From an uncultured Burkholderiales bacterium (lineage in GTDB: Bacteria; Pseudomonadota; Gammaproteobacteria; Burkholderiales; Burkholderiaceae_E), in contig CADEEH010000034.1 of the NCBI GenBank assembly GCA_902826305.1, positions 1 to 40,815 of the forward strand: a DNA stretch of 40,815 bases. Direction: 5' to 3'. Each line of letters starts with the position of its first letter. Position 1 is the first letter of the stretch. Shown in pieces: positions 1 to 7,593 of the stretch. The notes under the pieces were generated by a model. The model was given only the letters and a program-made list of their open reading frames with translations. It ran no database searches and was not told the DNA's origin. The position numbers were made by a program, and so were the translations under genes.

Positions 1-325
1 CGACGTTGCCGATGCCGTTCTGCAGCGTCAGCGCGAAGCCGTCGGTGTCGAGCAGCCTGGCGGCGGTGTGCGCCGCCTCGGTGGTGGCATTGGTGTCGGT
101 GAAGACGATTGCGACGTCGAACCGGCCGAGGTCGTCGGGCGAATCGAACGCCGGCACGGCGATCCGATGATCACCGAGCACGCCATCGACCCGCAGGCCG
201 TCGCGGACGATCGCCTCGACATGATCGCGACGCAGGTCGATCAGCGTCACGTCCTGGCCCGAACGCTTCAGGTGCCCGCCGAAGATGCCGCCCATCGCGC
301 CGGCGCCGATCACGCAGATCCGCAT
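1..325 (-). CDS. Ketopantoate reductase family protein (partial)
   Basis: Reading the minus strand from ATG 325 gives an open frame to the window edge (about 108 residues), so only the N-terminal part is present. It starts MRICVIGAGAMGGIFGGHL, a Rossmann GxGxxG nucleotide-binding turn. It continues to a segment (VFTDTNATTEAA... LQNGIGN) typical of the ApbA/PanE 2-dehydropantoate 2-reductase family, where the QNG(I/V)GN turn is characteristic. Members reduce a 2-keto acid with NADPH; many are paralogues with unknown catabolic substrates. The ATG is two bases beyond the stop of the LysR gene on the same strand, so the two are probably co-transcribed. This suggests a role in the regulated catabolic programme rather than in pantothenate synthesis. 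The C-terminal domain and substrate-binding lysine lie outside the window, so substrate cannot be judged. Confidence 0.8.
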   Translation of the reverse strand, partial: MRICVIGAGAMGGIFGGHLKRSGQDVTLIDLRRDHVEAIVRDGLRVDGVLGDHRIAVPAFDSPDDLGRFDVAIVFTDTNATTEAAHTAARLLDTDGFALTLQNGIGNV

Positions 326-327
326 GT

Positions 328-1314
328 TCACCTCATCCCGTCGGGTTCCCGGGCCGAAACCCGCCTCGCCACATCCGTGTCGATCGACCTGGGACGCGCC
401 ACGCGCGGCGCGGGGGCAGCGGCGACCGGCGTGTCGCGTTCGCTGTCGGCGAACTCGTCAGACAGCCATTGCACGAGCGCCCGCGAGTCCGGTCGCGAGA
501 TCACGTGCGGCGCGAGCCACAGTACCAGCTTGTGGGGTCCCGGGACGAAACCGAACGGTGCGACCAGCTTGCCCGAGCGCAGGTCGTCGAGCACCAGCAT
601 CCGGGGCACCGGCGCGATGCCCAGGCCGCAGATGACCGCCTGGATCATCAGGTAGAAGTGATCGAAACCGTCGTGCGCCTCCAGCGCCGCGCCTTCGTGA
701 CCGAAGGCCGTCGCCCATTCCTGCCAGGCCTTCGGCCGGGTCTTGGGCGCCAGCCGTCGCGCGCCGTCCAGGTCGTCGAACGCCCGGATCCGGGCCGAGT
801 GCATGTACTCCGGCGAGCAGACCAGCCCGACCCATTCGGTCGTCAGTTCGCGCAACACGACATCGGGCGGCGCCTCGTACATCGTGTTGCGGATCGCGAT
901 CGCGATCTTGTCGCGCACGATGTCGATCTGCCCGTGGTTCATGTTGAACTGGAGTTCGACATCCGGATGCCGTTCATGGAAACGCGCGATCCGCGGAATC
1001 AGCCAGTACATCATGATCGAGGTGGAGCACGACAGCGTCAGCGGTCCCGGCTTGAGCTGCTCGATGCTGGCCTGGATCGTGTTGAACGCCGCGGCCAGCC
1101 CTTCGGCCAGCCGCGATCCTTCCGGTGTCGGATCGGTCGAATGGGGCCCGCGGTGCAACAACACGACCCCGAACATGTCCTCGAGCGATCGGATGTGGCG
1201 GCTGACCGCGCCATGGGTGACCGACAACTCGTTGGCTGCGGCACTCATGCTGCGCAGCCGCGCGGTGGCCTCGAAGGCCCGCAGCGCATTCAGCGACGGT
1301 CTCGGTGTCTGCAC
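328..1314 (-). CDS. LysR-type transcriptional regulator (GcvA-like subgroup)
   Basis: A 328-residue protein of full LysR length. Residues about 7-65 form the N-terminal winged helix-turn-helix (LNALRAFEATARLRSMSAAA... VSRHIRSLE), and the rest is the periplasmic-binding-protein-like effector domain. The wording of the HTH is closest to the GcvA/AmpR branch. The start is GTG at 1314. The gene is divergent from the RuBisCO-like operon, with 204 bases between starts that hold two clear inverted repeats (1388-1404 and 1449-1467). It is therefore the likely regulator of that operon and of the ketopantoate-reductase-like gene 2 bases downstream. The effector is probably the sugar acid or an intermediate of the pathway (inference). 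Confidence 0.9.
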   Translation of the reverse strand: MQTPRPSLNALRAFEATARLRSMSAAANELSVTHGAVSRHIRSLEDMFGVVLLHRGPHSTDPTPEGSRLAEGLAAAFNTIQASIEQLKPGPLTLSCSTSIMMYWLIPRIARFHERHPDVELQFNMNHGQIDIVRDKIAIAIRNTMYEAPPDVVLRELTTEWVGLVCSPEYMHSARIRAFDDLDGARRLAPKTRPKAWQEWATAFGHEGAALEAHDGFDHFYLMIQAVICGLGIAPVPRMLVLDDLRSGKLVAPFGFVPGPHKLVLWLAPHVISRPDSRALVQWLSDEFADSERDTPVAAAPAPRVARPRSIDTDVARRVSAREPDGMR

Positions 1315-1387
1315 GTCGGCTCTGGCGAAAACATCGGGCCCCGGTCGGATGCGGCGAGCGGCGATCGCAAGACACGATCAGCCGGAT

Positions 1388-1404
1388 TGTGAGCTTTGTT
1401 CACA
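1388..1404. promoter_or_regulatory. Candidate LysR operator 1 (TGTGA-N7-TCACA)
   Basis: A perfect 5-base inverted repeat with a 7-base spacer in the divergent lysR/RuBisCO-like intergenic region, next to an AT-rich patch (AATTTATATCG) unusual for this sequence. Size and symmetry fit a LysR-family binding site. Function is inferred from position. Confidence 0.4.
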
Positions 1405-1448
1405 CGCTGCCGAATTTATATCGTTTGCGACGCCCGATGGCAACCTCA

Positions 1449-1467
1449 TACGATCCTGTTCATCGTA
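1449..1467. promoter_or_regulatory. Candidate LysR operator 2 (TACGAT-N7-ATCGTA)
   Basis: A perfect 6-base inverted repeat with a 7-base spacer, about 50 bases upstream of the RuBisCO-like start codon. It has the same spacer length as the repeat at 1388-1404. Two sites in one divergent region would suit the recognition plus activation sites of a LysR regulator. Confidence 0.45.
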
Positions 1468-1518
1468 GTCAGCTGCAAAGTCACTGCACGCCGCACGGCG
1501 CCGCACCGACACATCCCC

Positions 1519-2796
1519 ATGGTCCAGCAGAGTGAACGATCGGAGTTCCGGGCACGCTACCGGATCGAGAGCCCGGAGCCGATCCGGAAGGCCGCCGACG
1601 TCATCGCCGGCGAGCAGTCGAGCGGCACGTTCCTGGCACTGGCCGGGGAGACCGAGGAGCTGAAACGCCGCTCGCGCGCGCGCGTCACGCGGATCGATCC
1701 GTTGCCGCCGGTGCACGAGCCGTCGCTGCGCAGCGCCTGGGCGGAGCGTCGCGGCCACGCCGGCGTCTTCCAGCGCGGCGAGGTCGAGATCGCGTTCCCG
1801 ATCGACAACGTCGGTGCGAACCTGTCGAGCCTGATGGCGACGGTCGCCGGCAATCTGTTCGAACTCGGCGAGGTGACCGGGCTGCGCCTGCTCGACATCG
1901 ATCTGCCGCCCGACTACGTGGCGCGGTTTCCCGGGCCGCGATTCGGTGTCGAAGGCACGCGCCGGATGGCCGGCATCCAGGGCCGGCCGCTGATCGGCAC
2001 GATCATCAAGCCCAGCATCGGCCTGACACCGGCGCAGACCGCCGAACTGGTCGACTCGTTGTGCGCCGCGGACATCGACTTCATCAAGGACGACGAGCTG
2101 CTCGCCGATCCGCCTTACGCCCCGTTCGGCGAACGGCTGGACGCGGTGATGCCGGTGCTGCGCCGCCATGCCGACCGGCTCGGCCGCATGCCGGTGTATG
2201 CGATCAACATCTCCGGCAGCGTCGACGAGATGCTGCGCCGGCATGACCTGGTCGTGCGTGCCGGGGGCACCTGCGTGATGGTCAGCGTCAACTGGGTCGG
2301 CCTGGCCGCGGTCGAGCATCTGCGCCGGCACGCCGAGGTGCCGATCCACGGGCACCGCAACGGCTGGGGCGCGTTCACGCGCTGCCCGGAGCTCGGCATG
2401 GACTTCGCCGCCTATCAGAAGCTGTGGCGGCTGGCAGGCGTCGACCAGTTGCACGTCAACGGGCTGCGCAGCAAGTTCTGGGAGCCCGACGACTCGGTCA
2501 TCACGTCGGCGCGGGCCTGCCTGGCGCCGTTCGGCGGCACGACACCGATCATGCCGGTGTTCTCGTCGGGCCAGTGGGCCGGTCAGGCGCCCGAACTGTA
2601 CGCCCGGCTCGCCTCGGTCGACCTGATGCACCTGGCCGGCGGCGGCATCATCGGCCACCCGCAGGGCACGGCGGCCGGTGTGGCCAGCATGCGCGAGGCG
2701 TGGGAGGCCGCGGTCGCCGGGGTCGACCTGGTCGACTACGCGCGGCAGCGCCCGGCGTTGGCGGCTGCGATCGCGAAGTTCGGGGAAGCGGCGTGA
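1519..2796 (+). CDS. RuBisCO-like protein (form IV), probable sugar-acid phosphate decarboxylase or related enzyme
   Basis: A 425-residue RuBisCO large-subunit homologue. Aligning to plant RuBisCO by eye: E32 (E60), N112 (N123), K164 (K175), K190-D-D-E193 (carbamylated K201, D203, E204), H277/H279/R280 (H292/H294/R295), H312 (H327), K319 (loop-6 K334), the SSG turn at 349-351 (S379) and the GGG at 374-376 are all present. K177 is replaced by S166. This pattern means a metal-binding, probably carbamylated enzyme that is not a CO2-fixing RuBisCO. Family knowledge: RuBisCO-like proteins encoded beside DUF1537 kinases act in D-apionate catabolism as 3-oxo-isoapionate-4-phosphate decarboxylase or transcarboxylase/hydrolase. 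The frame is open from 1396, but homology begins after ATG 1519, which I chose. It overlaps the kinase start (GTGA). Confidence 0.88.
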   Translation: MVQQSERSEFRARYRIESPEPIRKAADVIAGEQSSGTFLALAGETEELKRRSRARVTRIDPLPPVHEPSLRSAWAERRGHAGVFQRGEVEIAFPIDNVGANLSSLMATVAGNLFELGEVTGLRLLDIDLPPDYVARFPGPRFGVEGTRRMAGIQGRPLIGTIIKPSIGLTPAQTAELVDSLCAADIDFIKDDELLADPPYAPFGERLDAVMPVLRRHADRLGRMPVYAINISGSVDEMLRRHDLVVRAGGTCVMVSVNWVGLAAVEHLRRHAEVPIHGHRNGWGAFTRCPELGMDFAAYQKLWRLAGVDQLHVNGLRSKFWEPDDSVITSARACLAPFGGTTPIMPVFSSGQWAGQAPELYARLASVDLMHLAGGGIIGHPQGTAAGVASMREAWEAAVAGVDLVDYARQRPALAAAIAKFGEAA

Positions 2797-4214
2797 CCGA
2801 CGTGCCGCGGACAACAACCGGCGGTCGGCGCACCCCGCCGCGGCTGGCGTTCTACGGCGACGATTTCACCGGCTCGACCGACGCCCTCGAGGTGCTCGCG
2901 TTCGCCGGCCTGCGCTGTGCACTGTTCCTCGGCGCACCGGACCGTGCCACGCTCGAGCGTTTCGGTGAACTGGATGCGATCGGTGTCGCCGGCGACAGTC
3001 GCGCGATGACTCCGGCGGAGATGGACGAGCGCCTGCCGTCGGTCTTCGAGTCGCTGGCCGCCACCGGGGCGCCGATCGTGCACTACAAGGTCTGCTCGAC
3101 GTTCGACAGCGCGCCGGGCATCGGCAGCATCGGCCGCGTGATCGAGATCGCGCGCCGCAGCTTCTCCGCACCCTTCGTGCCGATCGTCGCCGGCAACCCC
3201 GCGCTCGGACGTTACTGCGCGTTCGGCCACCTGTTCGCACGGTCGGGCACCGACGACCAGGTCCATCGGATCGATCGCCACCCGATCATGAGTGTGCACC
3301 CGGTGACGCCGATGGACGAAAGTGATCTCGGTCGACACATCAGCCGCCAGGCGCCGCTGTCGATCGCGAACCTGCCGTTCACGGTGTTCGACGCCGGCCA
3401 GGACGCGGTCGATTCCCGGCTGCGGACACTGGCCGGGCAAAGACCCGATGCGGTCGTGTTCGACGGCACCACGAACGCCCATCTGACCGAGACCGGCCGC
3501 GTGCTCGACCGACTGGCGGCCGAGCATGCGCCGCTGTTCGTGGTCGGCTCGTCCGGTGCGCAGTACGCGTTGACACAATGGTGGCACTCCCGCGACGGCA
3601 CCGGGGCGCGATCCGCGAGTCACTACGACCGCTTCGCCGCGGTCGATCGGGTGCTTGCGATCTCCGGCAGCGCCTCGCGGCTGAGTGCGCAGCAGATCGA
3701 CGCCGCGATCGCCGCGGGATTCGTCGACATCCCGATCGACGCCTCGGCACTCGTCGACGCGAGTGGATGGAACGGCGCCGCCGATGCGATCGTCGCGTCG
3801 GCGCTGACCGCGCTGCGCGCCGGGCGCAGCGTGATCCTGCACACCGCGCGAGGTCCCGACGACCCGCGCATCACCGCGATGCTCGACGCGCTGCAGCGGC
3901 ACGGATACAGCCGCGAGCAGGCCCGTCACGAAGGCGGGCGGACGCTGGGGCTTCGACTGGGACATGTCGCCCGCGAGATCCTGCGCGCGGTGCCGCTCGA
4001 GCGGCTGCTGCTCTCCGGAGGAGACACGTCGAGCCAGGTCAGCCAGGTGCTCGCACCCGGCGCGATCGTCGTCGCCGCGCGCCTCGCACGGGGTGCGCCG
4101 TTGTGCCGCTTCGTCGCCGGCGCCGCGGGCATCGACGGCCTGGAGGTCGCGCTCAAGGGCGGGCAGATGGGCGGCGCGGATTTCTTCGAGACGGCCAGGC
4201 GCGGCAGCGCCTGA
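2793..4214 (+). CDS. DUF1537 / four-carbon acid sugar kinase family protein
   Basis: 473 residues from a GTG that overlaps the RuBisCO-like stop (GTGA), implying translational coupling. The N-terminal domain has YGDDFTGSTDAL (residues 21-32), the signature of the OtnK/DUF1537 N-domain that binds the sugar acid, followed by HYKVCSTFDSAP. The C-terminal nucleotide-binding domain has LLLSGGDTSSQ and ends with the conserved ALKGGQMGG turn. Family members phosphorylate D-threonate, D-erythronate, 3-oxo-tetronates or 3-oxo-isoapionate. Next to a RuBisCO-like protein and a phosphogluconate-dehydrogenase-like enzyme, the likely job is to make the 4-phosphate of a 3-oxo sugar acid that the RuBisCO-like protein then converts (an OiaK-type role; inference). 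Length is typical and no key motif is missing. Confidence 0.88.
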   Translation: MTDVPRTTTGGRRTPPRLAFYGDDFTGSTDALEVLAFAGLRCALFLGAPDRATLERFGELDAIGVAGDSRAMTPAEMDERLPSVFESLAATGAPIVHYKVCSTFDSAPGIGSIGRVIEIARRSFSAPFVPIVAGNPALGRYCAFGHLFARSGTDDQVHRIDRHPIMSVHPVTPMDESDLGRHISRQAPLSIANLPFTVFDAGQDAVDSRLRTLAGQRPDAVVFDGTTNAHLTETGRVLDRLAAEHAPLFVVGSSGAQYALTQWWHSRDGTGARSASHYDRFAAVDRVLAISGSASRLSAQQIDAAIAAGFVDIPIDASALVDASGWNGAADAIVASALTALRAGRSVILHTARGPDDPRITAMLDALQRHGYSREQARHEGGRTLGLRLGHVAREILRAVPLERLLLSGGDTSSQVSQVLAPGAIVVAARLARGAPLCRFVAGAAGIDGLEVALKGGQMGGADFFETARRGSA

Positions 4215-4257
4215 ACGTCTTGCACATCATGGACAGGATTCGAACAGGAGAAGCGCA

Positions 4258-5091
4258 ATGAAGAAGGTGGTGGTGCTCGGCGCCGGGGGCAAGATGGGTT
4301 ATCGCGTATCGGCGAACCTGCGCGGTGCCCCGTACGAGGTGTCCCATGTCGAGGTCAGCGAGGCCGGCCGCAACCGGCTGCGGGAACTGGATATCACCTG
4401 CGCGCCGGCCGAGACCGTGCTGCCGCAGGCCGACGTCGTGATCCTGGCGATCCCCGACAACGCGATCGGCAAGGTCACCCATCAGCTCGCCGACCAGTTC
4501 AAGCGCGGGTCGATACTGATCGCACTGGACGCGGCGGCGCCGTTCGCCGGCGAGTTGCCCGAGCGGTCGGACCTGACGATCTTCGTCGCCCATCCGTGCC
4601 ATCCGCCGATCTTCAACGACGAGACCGACCCGGAGGCACGGCGCGACTACTTCGGCGGGCTCAAGGCCAAGCAGGCGATCGTCTGTGCGCTGATGCGCGG
4701 ACCGGACGAGCACTACGCCCTGGCCGAGGACGTCGCGCGACGGATGTACGCACCGGTGATGCGCTCGCATCGGGCGACCGTCGAGCAGATGGCGATTCTC
4801 GAGCCGGCATTGTCCGAGACGGTCTGCGCGACCTGCCTGACGGTGATCCGCGAGGCCACCGACGAGGCGATCCGGCGCGGCGTGGCTGCCGAGGCCGCGC
4901 GCGACTTCATCCTCGGCCACCTGAACGTCGAACTCGCGATCCTTTTCGACCAGCTGCCGGGTGTGCGCATGTCCGACGCCGCCAACCGGGCCGTCGAACG
5001 GGCGAAGAAGGAGATCTTCGCGCCCGACTGGAAGAAGGTGTTCGAGCCGCAGGCGATCGCCGAAAGCATCCACCAGATCACACGCGTCTGA
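4258..5091 (+). CDS. Phosphogluconate-dehydrogenase-like NAD(P)-binding protein, possible sugar-acid oxidoisomerase
   Basis: 277 residues from ATG 4258, preceded by AGGAG. The N-terminus MKKVVVLGAGGKMGYRV is a Rossmann dinucleotide-binding loop; ILAIPDNAIG follows as the second strand region. The middle (FVAHPCHPPIFND) and helical C-terminal half resemble the phosphogluconate dehydrogenase C-terminal domain family (PGDH_C). As I recall, the D-apionate oxidoisomerase ApnO, which makes 3-oxo-isoapionate, belongs to this group. Position behind a RuBisCO-like protein and a DUF1537 kinase fits it supplying the 3-oxo acid that the kinase phosphorylates. The exact substrate (apionate or another branched or tetronic acid) cannot be read from sequence. 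The unrelated reading, a stand-alone hydroxyacid dehydrogenase, remains possible. Confidence 0.75.
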   Translation: MKKVVVLGAGGKMGYRVSANLRGAPYEVSHVEVSEAGRNRLRELDITCAPAETVLPQADVVILAIPDNAIGKVTHQLADQFKRGSILIALDAAAPFAGELPERSDLTIFVAHPCHPPIFNDETDPEARRDYFGGLKAKQAIVCALMRGPDEHYALAEDVARRMYAPVMRSHRATVEQMAILEPALSETVCATCLTVIREATDEAIRRGVAAEAARDFILGHLNVELAILFDQLPGVRMSDAANRAVERAKKEIFAPDWKKVFEPQAIAESIHQITRV

Positions 5092-5098
5092 GGACATC

Positions 5099-5497
5099 AT
5101 GCTGAAAAAGGAAGTGGCCGCCGGAGCACGCGGCCGGGTCGTGATCATGGACTCGATCACGAAGGTGTCCGCCGAGGACAAGGGGTCGGTGGTCGTGTCC
5201 GCGTCACACGGCGGGGCGAGTTCGGGCGAGTTCGCGCTCGAGGTGCCGCTGGCCGGTGCGTTCTTCAACGACGCCGGCGTCGGCAAGGACGAGGCCGGCA
5301 TCTACGCCCTCGGCATGCTGCAGGCGCGTGGCATCGCCGCCGGCACGGTGTCCCACATGAGCGCCCGCATCGGTGATTCGCAGGACACCTGGGACTACGG
5401 CATCATCTCGCACGTGAACCTGGCCGCCCGCCGCATGGGCCTGGAACCCGGCGAAAGCCTGCGCCAGGCGCTGACGAAGCTGGTCGGCAACGCCTGA
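5099..5497 (+). CDS. Small conserved protein of unknown function in the RuBisCO-like operon
   Basis: 132 residues from ATG 5099, whose ribosome-binding site (GAGGA) overlaps the upstream stop. I do not recognise a characterised family. The protein is glycine-rich with strong motif-like blocks: MDSITKVSAEDKGSVVV near the N-terminus, ASHGGASSGE, FFNDAGVGKDEAGI, then SHMSARIGDSQDTWDYGIISHVN. The dense Gly, Asp, Ser, His and Lys clusters look like an active or ligand-binding site rather than a structural protein. No signal peptide or membrane segment is visible. It closes the operon with an 8-base gap, so it most likely takes part in the same pathway, for example as a lactonase, isomerase or accessory subunit (inference only). 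Confidence 0.75.
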   Translation: MLKKEVAAGARGRVVIMDSITKVSAEDKGSVVVSASHGGASSGEFALEVPLAGAFFNDAGVGKDEAGIYALGMLQARGIAAGTVSHMSARIGDSQDTWDYGIISHVNLAARRMGLEPGESLRQALTKLVGNA

Positions 5498-5521
5498 CGC
5501 GCGTGTGCTGACCCGCCCCAC

Positions 5522-5550
5522 CCGCCGGATCGTCATTGACGACCCGGCGG
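5522..5550. terminator. Long stem-loop after the RuBisCO-like operon
   Basis: Thirteen-base arms (CCGCCGGATCGTC and GACGACCCGGCGG) pair at 12 of 13 positions around an ATT loop, with one A-C mismatch. It begins 24 bases after the stop of the last operon gene and ends 9 bases before the next LysR start. No T-run follows, so it is either an unusual terminator or a structured leader/operator for the regulator. Confidence 0.5.
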
Positions 5551-5559
5551 CCGGTCGGG

Positions 5560-6495
5560 ATGATCCGGGCGGTGAATGTCCGCCAGCTCCGCTACTTCCT
5601 GCAGATCGCCGAACTGCGCAGCTTCACCCGGGCGTCGATGGTGCTGCACGTCGCGCAGCCGGCGCTGTCGCGCCAGATCCGCCAGCTCGAGGAGGAGTTC
5701 GAGACTCCGCTGTTCCACCGCTCCGAGCGCGGGGTCACGCTGACTGACGCGGGCCGCCTGCTGCGCGACCGTGCCGCCGACATCCTGCGCCGTCTCGACG
5801 GCCTGCGCGACGAGATCGGTTCACAGGCGTCGACCCCGGTCGGCGAGGTGACGATCGGCATGCCCCCGTCGATGCGTGAACTGGTGACCGTGCCGCTGAT
5901 CGCCGCGGCGCGCCTGCGTTATCCCGGCCTGACGCTGCACGTGCAGGAAGGCATCAGCATGGCGCTGGCCGAGCAGGCACGCGGCGGCGGCCTGGACTAT
6001 GTCGTCATCTCGGACTCCGAGCCGCTCGCCCATCTCGAGGGCCGGCCGTTGCTGGCCGAATCGATGTTCCTGGTCGGCCCCCCGGACGCCAAGCTCGATG
6101 CCGCCCGCTCGGTGTCGCTGAAACGGGTCTCGAAAGTGTCGCTGGCATTGACCAGCCGGCCGAACAGCCTGCGCCTGATCATCGAGGAGGCCCTCGCCCG
6201 CGAGGGCCTGTCGATCGACCTGGTCGTCGACACCAACTCGACGACCGCGATGCTCGACCTGATCGAGGCCGGCGTCGCCTGGTCGGTGCTGCCGTTCTGC
6301 GCGGTGGCCACCCGGTGGCGACAGAAGCGGCTGAGCATCGCCCCGGTGCGCGGGCTGACGGTGCGCTGGACGATTGCCCATGCCCGTGAACGCGGCCTGA
6401 CCCACGCCGCCGACCGGCTGATCGCCCTCACCGAGGAACTGACCCGGGCCGCGGTGCTTGCCGGCCACTGGCGCAGCGCCGCGCTGCAGCGCTGA
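5560..6495 (+). CDS. LysR-type transcriptional regulator
   Basis: 311 residues from ATG 5560. A TTG 24 bases upstream lies inside a hairpin and is less likely; a GTG at 5572 is a further alternative. The HTH (VRQLRYFLQIAELRSFTRAS... HVAQPALSRQIRQLEEEF) resembles the Nac/CbbR-like branch, followed by a full effector domain. It reads in the same direction as the RuBisCO-like operon before it and the molybdenum hydroxylase operon after it, 218 bases away. It could regulate either; the gap before the hydroxylase operon with its own hairpins makes that operon the better candidate (inference). Confidence 0.88.
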   Translation: MIRAVNVRQLRYFLQIAELRSFTRASMVLHVAQPALSRQIRQLEEEFETPLFHRSERGVTLTDAGRLLRDRAADILRRLDGLRDEIGSQASTPVGEVTIGMPPSMRELVTVPLIAAARLRYPGLTLHVQEGISMALAEQARGGGLDYVVISDSEPLAHLEGRPLLAESMFLVGPPDAKLDAARSVSLKRVSKVSLALTSRPNSLRLIIEEALAREGLSIDLVVDTNSTTAMLDLIEAGVAWSVLPFCAVATRWRQKRLSIAPVRGLTVRWTIAHARERGLTHAADRLIALTEELTRAAVLAGHWRSAALQR

Positions 6496-6505
6496 CCGGC
6501 GCCAC

Positions 6506-6530
6506 GGCCTCGCGGCCGTCTCGCGACGGC
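6506..6530. repeat. Two overlapping short hairpins after the LysR gene
   Basis: GGCC-TCGC-GGCC (6506-6517) and GCCGTC-TCGC-GACGGC (6515-6530) share bases and cannot form together. They sit just past the LysR stop, in the 218-base gap that otherwise shows only a repeated ACGGTAT (6555-6561 and 6582-6588) and a strong GGAGGAGG ribosome-binding site before the next gene. Possible weak terminator. Confidence 0.3.
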
Positions 6531-6713
6531 TTCCAGCATGACGCCGATGCCGAAACGGTATTGGTGTCGTCCGCGGCACCGACGGTATCTTCGGTCGCCG
6601 ACCTCGATGTCGCGCAAGAGCTTCCCCGATGCCGTCGACGATGCCGCCCCGCAAGGCAGGCATCGACGCCGGCCCGCAACGATCATGGATCGAAAACAGA
6701 GGGAGGAGGAGAC

Positions 6714-7583
6714 ATGAAACCCCCGCCGTTCGACTATGTCCGGCCGACCAGCGTCGACGATGCGCTGGCGAGCCTGGCCCGGTTCGGTGACGACGCGCGA
6801 CTGCTGGCCGGCGGCCAGAGCCTGCTCGCGATGATGAACGCCCGGCTCAGCCGGCCGAAGACGCTGATCGACATCAACCGGATCGCGGGCCTGGACGCGA
6901 TCCGGGTCGACGGTGAACGACTCTGCATCGGGGCCATGACGCGCCACTCCGACGTGATGGCCTCCGAACTGGTCGGCCGCCACTGCCCGCTGATGGCCGA
7001 GGCATACCACTATGTCGCCCACATCCCGATCCGCAACCGGGGCACACTCGGCGGCAACGTGTGCCATGCCGATCCGGCCTCCGAGATGCCGGCGGTCCTG
7101 CTGGCTGGCGGCGCGACGCTGGTCGCGGCCAGCACGCGGGGCAAACGCGAGCTTTCGGCCGCGAACTTCTTCGTCGGCCAGCTCACGACCGCGCTGGCAC
7201 CCGACGAGATGCTGATCGAGATCCGGATCCCGCTCGCGCCGCCGGCCCAGGGCTGGGCGTTCGAGGAGACATCGAATCGGCGTGGCGATTTCGCGATCGC
7301 GGCGGTCGCGGCGACGTTGTCGATGGACGGTGGGCGCTGCACGTCGGCGGCGATCGCGCTCGCCGGTGTCGAGGAGCGGGCGTGCCGCTGGACGGCGGTC
7401 GAGTCGGCGCTGGTGGGTTCGTCGGTCGACGAGGCCACCGCCGCCGAGGCCATCGGTCGCGGCCTGGGCGGCCTGCGCCCGACCGGGTCGGTGCATGCCG
7501 ACGTGGACTACAAGCTGGACCTCGTCGGCACGCTGACGCGGCAGGCACTGGCCCGGGCACGCGCCCGCGCCGGCAAACGATGA
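6714..7583 (+). CDS. Molybdenum hydroxylase FAD-binding (medium) subunit, CoxM/XdhB-like
   Basis: 289 residues from ATG 6714 with a strong GGGAGGAGGA ribosome-binding site. The N-terminal FAD domain has LLAGGQSLLAMMNARL (about residues 29-44) and RNRGTLGGNVCHADPASEMP (about 106-125), the two flavin-binding loops of the xanthine oxidase/CO dehydrogenase medium subunit; a CO_deh_flav_C-type C-terminal domain follows. It passes electrons from the Fe-S subunit to an acceptor. Next come the 2Fe-2S subunit (10-base gap) and the Mo subunit, the usual M-S-L gene order. Confidence 0.95.
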   Translation: MKPPPFDYVRPTSVDDALASLARFGDDARLLAGGQSLLAMMNARLSRPKTLIDINRIAGLDAIRVDGERLCIGAMTRHSDVMASELVGRHCPLMAEAYHYVAHIPIRNRGTLGGNVCHADPASEMPAVLLAGGATLVAASTRGKRELSAANFFVGQLTTALAPDEMLIEIRIPLAPPAQGWAFEETSNRRGDFAIAAVAATLSMDGGRCTSAAIALAGVEERACRWTAVESALVGSSVDEATAAEAIGRGLGGLRPTGSVHADVDYKLDLVGTLTRQALARARARAGKR

Positions 7584-7593
7584 GGAGACCGCG

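Noticed and set aside
1396-1518. Upstream in-frame start for the RuBisCO-like gene
   Set aside because: The extra 41 residues come from the AT-rich promoter with its inverted repeats and have no family similarity; ATG 1519 matches family length.
1519-2796. CO2-fixing RuBisCO (Calvin cycle)
   Set aside because: Lys177 is Ser, length and overall wording are of form IV, and no small subunit or phosphoribulokinase is nearby.
5536-5559. TTG start for the LysR gene at 5560
   Set aside because: It lies inside a strong hairpin, and homology begins after the ATG.
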